DNA of 36,742 bases, from assembly GCA_025056865.1 (NCBI GenBank), contig JANWVO010000045.1:1-36742 (forward strand), in the 5' to 3' direction. Source of the stretch: Bryobacteraceae bacterium (GTDB taxonomy: Bacteria > Acidobacteriota > Terriglobia > Bryobacterales > Bryobacteraceae). Below are positions 16,307 to 25,801 of the stretch, in pieces. The translations under genes were made by a program, and so were the position numbers. How positions within the stretch are numbered: the stretch's first letter is position 1; each line of letters starts with the position of its first letter. The notes below the pieces were generated by a model. That model saw only the letters and a list, made by a program, of their open reading frames with translations, made no database searches and was not told where the DNA came from.

Positions 16307-16320
16307 TAGCCTGATAACGA
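16307..16320 (+). promoter_or_regulatory. Possible leaderless -10 box for the EamA gene
   Basis: TAGCCT at 16307-16312 ends 8 bases before the ATG at 16320. It matches only the TAnnnT core, and no -35 is visible. No SD precedes the ATG. Confidence 0.35.
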
Positions 16321-17183
16321 TGTGGAGCCGATGGCTGGTGCTGTCAGCCGCGCTGCTGTTCTCCACCGGCGGCGCGGCCATCAAATCCACGTCTCTCGGC
16401 GCGTGGCAGACGGCGGGCTTCCGCAGCGCCGTGGCCGCCCTGGCGCTTTCCGCCCTGCTGCCGGAGGCGCGGCGGCTGCGGGACTGGCGCGCCTGGCTGA
16501 CGGGCGTGGCCTACGCGCTGACTCTCGTTTTCTTCGTGCAGGCCAACAAGCTCACCACTGCGGCCAACGCGATTTTTCTTCAGTCCACCGCCCCCGCCTA
16601 CCTGCTGGTTCTCGGCCCGCTGCTGCTGCATGAGAAGCCGCGGCGGCGGGACCTGCTGGTGGCCGCCGCGCTCGCCTGCGGCATGGCCCTGTTTCTGACG
16701 GGCGTCCAGCAGAGCGCCGCCACCGCGCCGGATCCGCGCGCGGGCAACCTCTGGGCGGCGGCCTCGGGCCTCACCTACGCCTTCGCACTGGCCGGGCTGC
16801 GCTGGCAGGCGCACTATTCGGGCCGCCCGGCAGCAGCGCTTTCCACCATCACCGCAGGAAACATCCTGGCCGCGCTGCTGTGCCTGCCCTTCGCTCTTCC
16901 AGCCGGCCCCGCGGGCACGCTGGACTGGGCCGTGATCCTGTACCTGGGGATCTTCCAGATCGGGCTTGCCTACTGGTGCCTGACGCGCGGAATGCGCGAC
17001 GTGCCCGCCTTCGAGGCATCCATTCTGCTGCTTGCCGAACCGGTGCTGAATCCGTTGTGGACGTGGCTTCTGCTGGGCGAGCGTCCCGGAGCGCAGGCCA
17101 TGGCAGGAGGCGCAGTGATCCTTGCGGCGACGCTCGCCAAAGCGCTCAGCGAGAGGCCTGCCGCACCGCCTGCCCGTTCATGA
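16320..17183 (+). CDS. EamA/DMT-family membrane transporter
   Basis: The 287-residue protein has about ten hydrophobic segments arranged as two EamA halves. The first includes ALTLVFFVQANKLTTAANAIFLQSTAPAYL and the second GLAYWCLTRGMRDVPAFEASILLLAEPVLNPLW. Both phrases are typical of the drug/metabolite transporter superfamily, whose members mostly export small metabolites or amino acids. The substrate is unknown. The start is the ATG at 16320, not the upstream TTG, because the protein then begins directly with its first helix. Confidence 0.88.
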   Translation: MWSRWLVLSAALLFSTGGAAIKSTSLGAWQTAGFRSAVAALALSALLPEARRLRDWRAWLTGVAYALTLVFFVQANKLTTAANAIFLQSTAPAYLLVLGPLLLHEKPRRRDLLVAAALACGMALFLTGVQQSAATAPDPRAGNLWAAASGLTYAFALAGLRWQAHYSGRPAAALSTITAGNILAALLCLPFALPAGPAGTLDWAVILYLGIFQIGLAYWCLTRGMRDVPAFEASILLLAEPVLNPLWTWLLLGERPGAQAMAGGAVILAATLAKALSERPAAPPARS

Positions 17184-17396
17184 GCCCATCTATCTCCCGA
17201 TCCGCTTCCGCACGGCAGCGCCGAGGACCGCTCCCGGCGGCAGAGACAAGGCAACCGGGCCGTGTCGGCCTGGCGGCGCGCCGGCGCCCTTTGCGGCCCG
17301 GTGTGACTCCATCCGGCAGGCGCGGCTGGCGCGGGAGAGCCCCGCCATCTGTCCGGTCTGTCCTGACGCGTCCGCCAGCGAGCCGCCGGATCCGTT

Positions 17397-17412
17397 CCGC
17401 CTGGAGAGGCGG
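17397..17412 (-). other. Hairpin just after the stop of the nuclease gene
   Basis: A perfect 6-bp stem (CCGCCT/AGGCGG, 4-base loop) lies 1 base past the TGA of the Card1-like nuclease gene on the minus strand. No T run follows, so it may only stabilise the 3' end. Confidence 0.35.
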
Positions 17413-17413
17413 T

Positions 17414-18379
17414 TCACTGCGCCGCACACTGCGGAATCCGCGTCTGCGAAACGGCAAGCTGGAAGACCGAATGGAAATCCTCCGCCCTGCAAACCGTCAT
17501 GCCTGCCAGCCGGGAAAGGCTCTCGCACACCGGTGCGGATGCATCGGCGAGCACGAGGAAGCTCCTGCCCGGGCCGAGCCCGAGGGTCCGGGCCATCTGC
17601 GAATACTTGCGGATGTGCTGCTGGTAGGCGCCGGTCTTCGACTCGATCCAGAAGATTTCTCCGTGGAACGCAACCAGAAGGTCCAGCTCGAAATCATCGT
17701 GATTCGGCAGCACGATCTGGGCATTGGCCAGGATCGACAGGCCCGCTTGCGCCACCCCGGAGGCGGCCATCTCCACCTGCTGGCGGATGAAGCGCTCCAG
17801 CCATTGGCCGGAGAAGAAGTTCTGCGCCTCGGGCGCCGCCGACGTCCGCGCTTCCATCAGGCAGCGGGGCGCGCGATGGTAGCGGTACTCGGTGAGAAAG
17901 GCCAGTTCGTGGAGCTGGTGGCAGAACTGGCAGCAGGCTCCGATTTCTTCCTGCGGTTTTCCGGCCAGCTTCAGATGCCAGGAGCCGCCGGTCTGCATGG
18001 TGCGCTTGATCCAGCCCAGCGCCTCCTTCAGCATCGAGTAGCGCGTGCCAAGGAATAGCGCCAGCCGGTCGAGAACCGGATCCGCCGGGCTGGGCGGCGG
18101 CACGCGGCGAATGCGGATCCCGCGGCCCGCCAGGAAAGTGCCCAGCGCTTCCGGCACCAGCGTCACCGGCTCGGAGGTCTCCGCCTGGGCGCCGGACTCC
18201 GCTTCAAAGGCAGTGCCGGCGGCCTCCGGCGCCGCAGCCGGTTCCATCTTTCGGGGGGCCGCCACGGGAGCAAGCCGCTCGAGGGCGGCTGCGATTCGGT
18301 CCAGGCGATGAAGCAGTTGGTCGAACTGGGCTTCTGTCATTCTGTTCATTTCGGCTCTCGCGCCGCACTTTTCTTTCAT
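17414..18379 (-). CDS. PD-(D/E)XK nuclease with a Card1-like (DUF1887 C-terminal) core; orphan
   Basis: The 321-residue protein has a short coiled-coil N-terminus (about 15-38), an Ala/Glu/Pro-rich linker (40-75), a helical middle and a nuclease-like C-terminus. Residues 187-200 (NFFSGQWLERFIRQ, E195) and 229-250 (DFELDLLVAFHGEIFWIESKTG; D233, E246, K248) match the WLE and ELD...ExK pattern of the endonuclease domain in Card1/Can2-type CRISPR ancillary effectors. A strand and helix follow (RSFLVLADA). I see no CARF domain and no cas genes. The protein may cut or bind nucleic acid; its trigger is unknown. Starts at 18379 or 18349 are possible; neither has a strong SD. The gene lies 101 bases after ntrC-like, on the same strand. 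Confidence 0.65.
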   Translation of the reverse strand: MKEKCGARAEMNRMTEAQFDQLLHRLDRIAAALERLAPVAAPRKMEPAAAPEAAGTAFEAESGAQAETSEPVTLVPEALGTFLAGRGIRIRRVPPPSPADPVLDRLALFLGTRYSMLKEALGWIKRTMQTGGSWHLKLAGKPQEEIGACCQFCHQLHELAFLTEYRYHRAPRCLMEARTSAAPEAQNFFSGQWLERFIRQQVEMAASGVAQAGLSILANAQIVLPNHDDFELDLLVAFHGEIFWIESKTGAYQQHIRKYSQMARTLGLGPGRSFLVLADASAPVCESLSRLAGMTVCRAEDFHSVFQLAVSQTRIPQCAAQ

Positions 18380-18392
18380 TTGACAGCGGGCA

Positions 18393-18413
18393 CAGGCTCA
18401 CGCGATGAGCCTG
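18393..18413. repeat. 21-bp inverted repeat (8-bp arms) upstream of the nuclease gene
   Basis: CAGGCTCA and TGAGCCTG form perfect arms around CGCGA. The element sits 14 bases before the nuclease start and 68 bases after the stop of the NtrC-type gene. It could be an operator for the nuclease or a terminator hairpin without a T run. Confidence 0.45.
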
Positions 18414-18480
18414 CCGGCACCATGGCCCCGGGCGGCCTCCGGCAGGAGCCCATGAGCGGAACGGCGGAGCGTCTTCGGCG

Positions 18481-19836
<1,356 letters not shown>

Positions 19837-19921
19837 GCCCGCCTTACCAGTATTGCCGTCGCCGCGCGCCATTGCACCGGGCCTGCCATCCCGTGGGACG
19901 CGGGCGGCACGAGGGCGGGTT

Positions 19922-20242
19922 TCAGGCCGAGCCGGCGTTTTCCGGCAGCCAGCAATAGCCCATGCGGACGATCGTTTTCAGGGCCTCGGCGTGCGGGCCC
20001 AGCTTGCGGCGCAGCCGCTGCACATGGACGTCCACGGTGCGCGTGCGCGCGTCGTCGGCATAGTTCCAGACTGTCCTCAGCAGCGCCTGCCGGCTGATGC
20101 AGCGGCCCGGATTATCCATCAGCATTTCCAGCAGGGCGCGCTCTTTGCGGGTCAGCCGGATCTCCTCCAGGAATCGTCCCGCGCCTTCCAGTCCTTGGCG
20201 CGAATCAGACACAGCAGGTTCCATCGCTCGGGCTGGACTCAT
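19922..20242 (-). CDS. Stand-alone OmpR/PhoB-type winged-helix DNA-binding protein
   Basis: The 106-residue protein is almost only a Trans_reg_C domain: LTRKERALLEMLMDNPGRCISRQ, then LLRTVWNYADDARTRTVDVHVQRLRRKLG and the wing IVRMGYCWL. No receiver domain is present, so it cannot be phosphorylated in the usual way. It may act as an unregulated or protein-gated regulator. The ATG at 20242 has GGAGG about 11 bases upstream; an ATG at 20224 is an alternative. It lies between the histidine kinase and the NtrC-type regulator genes on the same strand, an unusual arrangement. Confidence 0.82.
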   Translation of the reverse strand: MSPARAMEPAVSDSRQGLEGAGRFLEEIRLTRKERALLEMLMDNPGRCISRQALLRTVWNYADDARTRTVDVHVQRLRRKLGPHAEALKTIVRMGYCWLPENAGSA

Positions 20243-20441
20243 CCCAATCCATGACCTCCGCTCGGGACAATGACGATGGCCGGCTTCCGCCGGACGCTGC
20301 AATCACCCTCGCGTCCGCGTTGCGGCTGGCCTCTGACAGTTAGAGACGCGCGAAGGCCCGGATTGTTCGCAGAATTCCACCGCCGGGGCCGCCGCAAGCG
20401 CGTCCATCCCGCTCTTGTTACACAGATGAAGGCAGAGGCCG

Positions 20442-21692
20442 TTACCGGACTCCCGCCGGAAGCGTCACCACGAAGGCCGCGCCCTGCCCCGGCTCGCTGT
20501 CCACCGTGATGGCTCCGCCGTGATCGCCCACGATCTTGGCGGAAACGGCCAGCCCCAGCCCCACGCCGCCCGGCTTGGTGGTGAAGAACGGGTTGAAGAT
20601 CTGTTCGCGGTCCTGCGGCGCGATGCCCGGCCCGCGGTCGATCACGGCGATTTCGACACCTGCCGGCGCGCGCCGCGTTTTCACAGTCACCACCGCCTCG
20701 GGCGGCGAGGCCTCGATGGCATTCCGCAGCAGATTGAAAAAGACGCGCTCCAGCAGTTCGGCGTCCGCCTCGATTTCCGGCACCGCAGGGTCGAAGTTGC
20801 GGTGGATGCGGGCCGCGGATCCCGGGGTCTGCCGCTCCAGATTCTGAATGGCGCTGTCGATCACCGCATGCACGTCGACGGGCGCGCGGCGGAGCTGTGC
20901 CGGCCGGGCGAACTCGAGAAACCGCGTAATCAGCGAGTTCGTCCGGTCGACTTCGCTGGAGATGTATTCAGCCAGCTCGCGCACCACCGGGCTGCCGCCG
21001 CCAGTCCGCTCCAGCAGCATCTCGGCCGACGCTTTCATCGTTCCCAGCGGGTTGCGGAGCTCGTGGGCCAGCCCGGCCGTAAGCTGCCCCAGCGCGGCCA
21101 GGCGCTCGCTGCGGCGGGCGCTCGCTTCCGCTTCCAGCAGCCGGCGGTTGGCTTCCGCCAGCTCCTGCGCCGCGGCCTCGGCACGGCGGGCGGCGCGGCG
21201 GTTCTCCTCGGCCAGCGTGTAGGTCAGATAGGCCACCACTGGCAGGAAGAGCACACGCAGGGTCAGGTCGCGCAGATAGAGCCCTTCCAGGATGTAGCCG
21301 AGGTTATAGGCGACGGGAATGAAGACCAGATAGGCGAGGCAGGCCAGTACGGTGAAGACGGCCGTGCCGGCCGCGCCCAGCGTCGTGGCCGCGGAAAGCA
21401 CCGGCAGCAGCAGGATCAGATAGTAGCTGGAAGCGATGCCGCCGGTGACGCCGATGAGAAGAAAGCCGAGCAGCAGCTTCAGCGAGATCAGCGCCACGTT
21501 GCCGCGCGGCGACGAGAAGGCGCGGATGCGCGGCGCGGCGTATTGCAGCACGGCGAGCGCGCTCAGCACTTCGATTTCGGCGGCGCTGCGCGTCGGGCTC
21601 ACCCAGGCAAGCGCGGAAAACAGCAGCAGCCACACCACGTCCTGCATGCCGGGCAGCAGGCGCTTCCATGCCGCGTTGTGGACGGGCTGCAA
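20442..21692 (-). CDS. Membrane sensor histidine kinase (NtrB/HisKA type)
   Basis: The 416-residue protein starts with about six membrane segments (17-160) and a coiled coil (160-200). The HisKA helix pair with H210 in LAHELRNPLGTM follows, then the ATPase domain: N box LLRNAIEASP, G1 DRGPGIAP, F box FNPFFTTKPGG and G2 GVGLGLAVS. No PAS or HAMP domain is seen, so sensing is probably through the membrane part. By position and type it should phosphorylate the NtrC-family regulator at 18481-19836. The predicted start is TTG at 21692 with no SD; an ATG at 21647 is an alternative. Confidence 0.92.
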   Translation of the reverse strand: MQPVHNAAWKRLLPGMQDVVWLLLFSALAWVSPTRSAAEIEVLSALAVLQYAAPRIRAFSSPRGNVALISLKLLLGFLLIGVTGGIASSYYLILLLPVLSAATTLGAAGTAVFTVLACLAYLVFIPVAYNLGYILEGLYLRDLTLRVLFLPVVAYLTYTLAEENRRAARRAEAAAQELAEANRRLLEAEASARRSERLAALGQLTAGLAHELRNPLGTMKASAEMLLERTGGGSPVVRELAEYISSEVDRTNSLITRFLEFARPAQLRRAPVDVHAVIDSAIQNLERQTPGSAARIHRNFDPAVPEIEADAELLERVFFNLLRNAIEASPPEAVVTVKTRRAPAGVEIAVIDRGPGIAPQDREQIFNPFFTTKPGGVGLGLAVSAKIVGDHGGAITVDSEPGQGAAFVVTLPAGVR

Positions 21693-21704
21693 GCCGCCAT
21701 CTTA
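21692..21704 (-). promoter_or_regulatory. Putative leaderless -10 box for the histidine kinase gene
   Basis: On the minus strand TAAGAT (21704-21699) ends 7 bases before the TTG start at 21692. This is the same spacing and the same hexamer as for the aminotransferase gene. It depends on the TTG being the true start. Confidence 0.4.
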
Positions 21705-21778
21705 ACGCAGGCAGCAAGGGGCGCTGCCGCCGCCGGGGCGGGATGTGTCAGAATATGAGAGGTCTCGCGAGTTTGTCC

Positions 21779-23500
21779 ATGAATCCCGCCGACACCCCCA
21801 ATCTGACGGAAGTCTCGCCTGTGGAAGAGTCCGCATCCGCACCGGAGCCGCAGGACGCCTCCTTCGGCGATATGCTCGCCGCATTTGAAGCCGCACAGAG
21901 CAATGGCGACGAAGGCGCGGCTCTTGAAGGCACAGTGGTCTCCATCAGCGAAGACGCGATTGTCGTCGACGTGGGCCGCAAGATGGAGGGCATCCTCCGC
22001 CGCGACACGCCCGGGCTGCCAGCCGATCTGGCCCCCGGCTCCACGCTGATGGTGAACATCACCGGCAGGACCGAGGACGGCTACTATCTGCTTTCGACGA
22101 TCCGCGTTGAACAGCCGCGCGACTTCACGGGGCTTCAGTCCGCCTATGAGGGCGGCCACGTCATTCTCGGCGTCGTCACCGAGCAGGTGAAAGGCGGCCT
22201 GCGGGTGCAGGTGGCGGATGGCGTGCACGCTTTCCTGCCGGCGTCCCGAAGCGGCATCCGCACGATGGCTGAGCTGGAAACCCTCGTCGGCCAGCAGATT
22301 GAATGCCGCATCACGAAGCTGGACATCGAGAATCCGGACCGTCCCGACATCGTCGTCGATCGCCGCGCCGTGCTGGAAGAGCAGGCGGCCGCGGCGAAGC
22401 AGGCGGCCTTCGAACGGCTTCAGGAAGGCATGGTGGTGCAGGGCCGCGTGCGCACGCTGACCGACTTCGGCGCCTTCGTCGAAATCGCCCCCGGCATTGA
22501 CGGCCTGTTGCACGTCACCGATATGAGCTGGCACCGCGTGGACAAGCCTTCCAGCGTGGTCAGCCCGGGGCAGACGATCGAGGCGAAAATCCTCAAGATC
22601 AACCGCAGCACGCGCAAGATCTCGCTGGGACTGAAGCAGCTCCAGCCGGATCCATGGACTCAGGCTGCGGCCACGCTGAAGCCCGGCGACCGCGTGCGCG
22701 GCAAAGTGGTGCGGCTGGCCGAGTTCGGCGCGTTCGTGGAGATTGCTCCCGGCGTTGACGGGCTGATCCACCTCTCGGAGATGTCCTGGACGAAGCGGGT
22801 GCGCAAGCCCGAGGACGTGGTCCAGGTGGGCGACGTCGTCGAGACGGTGGTGCTCGACGTCAAGCCCGCCGAGCGCAGGATCTCGCTCGGCCTGAAGCAG
22901 GCGCTCGGCAATCCGTGGGACACGGCGGCCACGCGCTTCGCCCCCGGCACGATAGTGGAAGGACCCGTGACGAGCCTGGCGCAGTTCGGCGCCTTCGTCG
23001 ATCTCGGCGACGGCATCGAGGGCATGATCCACGTGGGCGACATCACGCGGGAAAAGCGCGTGCAGCACCCGAAGGAAGTGCTCTCTCCGGGCCAGGTGGT
23101 GAAGGCCCAGGTGCTGGAAGTGGACGTCGAGAAGCGCCGCATCCGCCTTTCGATGAAGGCGCTGGAGCCCACCTCGGCCGACATCTTCATCAGCGAGCAT
23201 CAGGTGGGCGATCTCGTCACCGGGCGCGTCGTCGAGACCCACGCAAGCCACGCCAAGATCGAGATCAGCGAAGGCGTCCATGCCCGCTGCCGCCTGAAGG
23301 ACGAGGCGAAAGCGGACGGCAAGGCGCGCGCCGCTGCTGCCGACGTCGACGATCTGGCGGCCCTGCTGGCTGCCCGCTGGAAAGGCGGCGCCTCCGTCGA
23401 CAACGACCGCAAGACGCTCCGCACCGGCCAGTTGCGGCGCTTCCGCATCACCGCGCTCGACCCGGCGCACCGGCGGATCGAAGTAGAGCCGGCCGACTGA
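21779..23500 (+). CDS. rpsA: Ribosomal protein S1-like protein with six S1 domains
   Basis: The 573-residue protein has an acidic N-terminus followed by six S1/OB domains, roughly 48-112, 118-200, 212-290, 299-380, 386-465 and 475-573. Domains 3 to 5 are the most typical (VRTLTDFGAFVEIAPGIDG, VRLAEFGAFVEIAPGVDG, VTSLAQFGAFVDLGDGIEG). The last carries an Ala/Lys-rich insertion. S1 binds mRNA on the 30S subunit and is needed for initiation on structured or SD-poor leaders, although leaderless mRNAs need it less. Length is close to E. coli S1. I put the start at 21779 (ATG, GAGAGG 16 bases upstream); an ATG at 21755 is possible. It is divergent from the histidine kinase gene. Confidence 0.88.
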   Translation: MNPADTPNLTEVSPVEESASAPEPQDASFGDMLAAFEAAQSNGDEGAALEGTVVSISEDAIVVDVGRKMEGILRRDTPGLPADLAPGSTLMVNITGRTEDGYYLLSTIRVEQPRDFTGLQSAYEGGHVILGVVTEQVKGGLRVQVADGVHAFLPASRSGIRTMAELETLVGQQIECRITKLDIENPDRPDIVVDRRAVLEEQAAAAKQAAFERLQEGMVVQGRVRTLTDFGAFVEIAPGIDGLLHVTDMSWHRVDKPSSVVSPGQTIEAKILKINRSTRKISLGLKQLQPDPWTQAAATLKPGDRVRGKVVRLAEFGAFVEIAPGVDGLIHLSEMSWTKRVRKPEDVVQVGDVVETVVLDVKPAERRISLGLKQALGNPWDTAATRFAPGTIVEGPVTSLAQFGAFVDLGDGIEGMIHVGDITREKRVQHPKEVLSPGQVVKAQVLEVDVEKRRIRLSMKALEPTSADIFISEHQVGDLVTGRVVETHASHAKIEISEGVHARCRLKDEAKADGKARAAAADVDDLAALLAARWKGGASVDNDRKTLRTGQLRRFRITALDPAHRRIEVEPAD

Positions 23501-23588
23501 ATCCGGCCGGTGGCATCTTCCGGCGAGACGGTTTGCTTCTCTGTCCGTCTGTAAGCCGTGAGGGCGCATTCCGCCTTCGCGAACGGCC

Positions 23589-24227
23589 ATGACGAAACAG
23601 GGAGCGACTCTGGCGATCGAAGGCGGCGCCAGCCTCGGCGCCAGGATCGATGCTTCGATGGACGAAGCCGCCATCATCCGCGCCGCACAGTCCGGCGACG
23701 CCGAAGCCTTCGAGCGCCTGGTGCGCTCCTACGACCAGCAGGTTCTGCGCCTCGCCATGAACCTGCTCCGCAATCCCGACGACGCGCGCGACGTCTACCA
23801 GGAGACCTTCCTGCGCGTCTACCGCAACCTTTCCAGCTTCCGCTTCGATTGCAGCTTCTCCACCTGGCTTTACCGCATTGCGGCCAACCTCTGCCTGGAT
23901 CAGTTGCGCAAACGCCGCGTGCGGCGCACGGAATCTTCGGTGGTGGAGACGGAGGAAGGATCCGTGGACCGGCTGGAGACGGTGCCGGAGGCGCGGCCTC
24001 AGGGAGACCCCCAGCGGGCGGCGCTCAACCGCGAGCTCCGCACGAGCATCGAAGCCGCGCTGAATTCGCTCACGCCACGCGAACGGCTCGTCTTCGAGCT
24101 GCGCCATTTCCAGGGCATGCGCCTCCGGGAGATCGGCGAGGCGCTCGGCTCCAGCGAGGAAGCCGCCAAAAACTGCCTGTTCCGGGCGACGCAGAAGATG
24201 CGTCAGGCGCTGGGAGAATTCCTATGA
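23589..24227 (+). CDS. ECF-type RNA polymerase sigma factor
   Basis: The 212-residue protein has a sigma-70 region 2 (about 28-105; DARDVYQETFLRVYRNL, FSTWLYRIAANLCLDQLRKRR), an acidic linker and a region 4 helix-turn-helix (about 150-210; LTPRERLVFELRHFQGMRLREIGEALGSSEEAAKN). It lacks regions 1.1 and 3, as in ECF sigma factors. It probably directs transcription under control of the anti-sigma factor encoded next, whose ATG overlaps its stop (ATGA). An ATG at 23658 is an alternative start; neither has a good SD. Its target promoters are unknown. Confidence 0.93.
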   Translation: MTKQGATLAIEGGASLGARIDASMDEAAIIRAAQSGDAEAFERLVRSYDQQVLRLAMNLLRNPDDARDVYQETFLRVYRNLSSFRFDCSFSTWLYRIAANLCLDQLRKRRVRRTESSVVETEEGSVDRLETVPEARPQGDPQRAALNRELRTSIEAALNSLTPRERLVFELRHFQGMRLREIGEALGSSEEAAKNCLFRATQKMRQALGEFL

Positions 24228-25138
24228 ACTGCGAGAAGGTCCGCGAGCTGATTCCGCTCTATCTTTATGGCGAGCTGGCATTTGACGAAGAGGAGCGGCT
24301 GGAGGAGCATCTGTCCGCCTGCCCCGCCTGCGCCTCCGAGCGGGCGCGGTGCGAGAAGCTCACGGCGCTGCTCGCGCAGGGCGAGGCGGTCCTCTCGGCC
24401 GAGCTGCTCTCCCGCTGCCGCCGAGACCTGGCCACGGCCCTCGAAAAGGAGCGGCGAGGCCGCGGCCTTGCGGCCAGGTGGCGCGCGCTCTGGTCGAAGT
24501 GGCTGTCCGCTCCGCCGGCGTGGTTCCGTCCTGTGGGCGCCGTGGCGCTGGTCGCGCTCGGCTTCTTCGGCGCGCGGCTGCTGCCGGAGGATCTGGCCTG
24601 GCCTGGCCGTTCCGCGCAGGCGCAGCCCGTGGTGGGCCGCGTGCGGCTGATCGACACGGCGCCGGGCGGCATCGTGCGCGTGCAGTACGAGGAGGTCCGC
24701 CCGCGCGAGCTGCGCGGCTCGTTCGAAGACGAACGCATCCGCCGCCTTCTGCTGGCCGCCGCCATGGATCCCACGGACCCGGGGCTGCGCGTGGAGTCAA
24801 TCGACCTGCTGAAAGACCGGACGGCGGACGCGGAGGTGCGGCGGGCGCTCATCGACGCTTTGCGCAGCGACGACAACCCCGCGGTGCGCCTGAAGGCGAT
24901 TGAGGCATTGCGGCCCTATGCGCACGAGCCGGAGACGCGCAAAGCGCTCGCGCAGGTGCTTCTGGCCGATACGCACGCTGGCGTGCGCATCGCCGCCGTC
25001 GAGCTGCTGGCCAACGTGAAGGAGCCGGACGTGGCTGGCGCATTCCAGCAGTTGCTGCATCGCGAGGAGGATCAGTACATCCGCCAGCGCACGCTGAAGG
25101 CGCTGGACGAAATGAAGGCATCCTACGGCACGTTCTGA
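24224..25138 (+). CDS. Transmembrane zinc-finger anti-sigma factor with HEAT-repeat extension
   Basis: The 304-residue protein starts with a zf-HC2 anti-sigma domain containing C3 and H29-x3-C33-x2-C36 (HLSACPAC). A single membrane helix at about 103-120 (VGAVALVALGFFGARLL) follows. The outside part has a beta-rich stretch and then three or four HEAT-like repeats (about 175-300; VRLKAIEALRPYAHEPETRKAL, VRIAAVELLANVKEPDVAGAF, IRQRTLKALDEM). The cytoplasmic domain should hold the ECF sigma factor, while the HEAT part may bind a protein or signal in the periplasm. It overlaps the sigma gene start-to-stop and its own 3' end overlaps the convergent membrane-protein gene by 16 bases. Confidence 0.87.
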   Translation: MNCEKVRELIPLYLYGELAFDEEERLEEHLSACPACASERARCEKLTALLAQGEAVLSAELLSRCRRDLATALEKERRGRGLAARWRALWSKWLSAPPAWFRPVGAVALVALGFFGARLLPEDLAWPGRSAQAQPVVGRVRLIDTAPGGIVRVQYEEVRPRELRGSFEDERIRRLLLAAAMDPTDPGLRVESIDLLKDRTADAEVRRALIDALRSDDNPAVRLKAIEALRPYAHEPETRKALAQVLLADTHAGVRIAAVELLANVKEPDVAGAFQQLLHREEDQYIRQRTLKALDEMKASYGTF

Positions 25139-25632
25139 TCCGGCGGCCCTGCTTCCGCGGGGCCCGGCCCTTGCCCGGGCGGGCGCCGCGCCGCTTCGCC
25201 GCCGAAGCCGCGCGAAACCTGGAGGAGCAATGCGCCCCACGTGCCGCCGCCGGGCATCTTCCTGGCTGCCCGAGCCAGATATGCCAGCGTCCCTCCGGCG
25301 GCTGCTCCCATCGGGCCGAGCACAACGGTCTGGCCGGGCTTGCCGATCAGAACAACGGGAGCCGCTGCGGCCACGGCGCCCCACAGGGCCGCGCGGAGGA
25401 TGCCGGGTCCCGGACCCGACGCAAAGCCCGCCCCGACAGCCCAGACAATTCCGGATGCCATGCCCAGCAGTGAGAAAATCCGCGCGAAGGCCGCCGGCTC
25501 GCCGGGATCCAGGCTGTACGGATCCAAGACTGCGATCATCGTGAAGAAAGACAGCCAGAAGCCGGCCCAGAGCACAAGCCATGCGAGCAGGAGCCGCGCC
25601 GCGCGCGCCATGCCGGACTGCCATCCTTGCAT
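25123..25632 (-). CDS. Small integral membrane protein of unknown function
   Basis: The 169-residue protein has about four hydrophobic segments (LLLAWLVLWAGFWLSFFTMI, IFSLLGMASGIVWAVGAGF, ILRAALWGAVAAAAPVVLI, TVVLGPMGAAAGGTLAYLA) and a Pro/Gly-rich, hydrophilic tail. I do not recognise a family. The ATG at 25632 is chosen because a TAGGCT hexamer precedes it at the leaderless spacing; an ATG at 25611 with AAGGA upstream is an alternative. Its last bases overlap the end of the anti-sigma gene. Confidence 0.6.
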   Translation of the reverse strand: MQGWQSGMARAARLLLAWLVLWAGFWLSFFTMIAVLDPYSLDPGEPAAFARIFSLLGMASGIVWAVGAGFASGPGPGILRAALWGAVAAAAPVVLIGKPGQTVVLGPMGAAAGGTLAYLARAARKMPGGGTWGALLLQVSRGFGGEAARRPPGQGPGPAEAGPPDQNVP

Positions 25633-25645
25633 GGACTTCAGCCTA
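25632..25645 (-). promoter_or_regulatory. Possible leaderless -10 box for the small membrane protein
   Basis: On the minus strand TAGGCT (25645-25640) ends 8 bases before the ATG at 25632. No -35 or SD is seen. Confidence 0.35.
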
Positions 25646-25801
25646 GCATGGCGCTCCGCGCGCCTCAGCGCCTGCGGCGGGCGAGACCTTCGCGGGGCTG
25701 CCGCGTCTGAATCGACGGAAAGCCTGAAAGCGGACAGCAGGCAGGACGGCGGGCACGCTCCGGCCTGCGCAGCCGCCAACCAGCCCGGAAAGGAAGTCTC
25801 C

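Noticed and set aside
17414-18379. CRISPR locus associated with the Card1-like nuclease
   Set aside because: No direct-repeat array and no cas-like protein was found in the window.
21599-23677. Minus-strand open frame of about 690 codons across the S1 gene
   Set aside because: It mirrors the repeated S1 domains and has no recognisable domain, SD or hydrophobic pattern.
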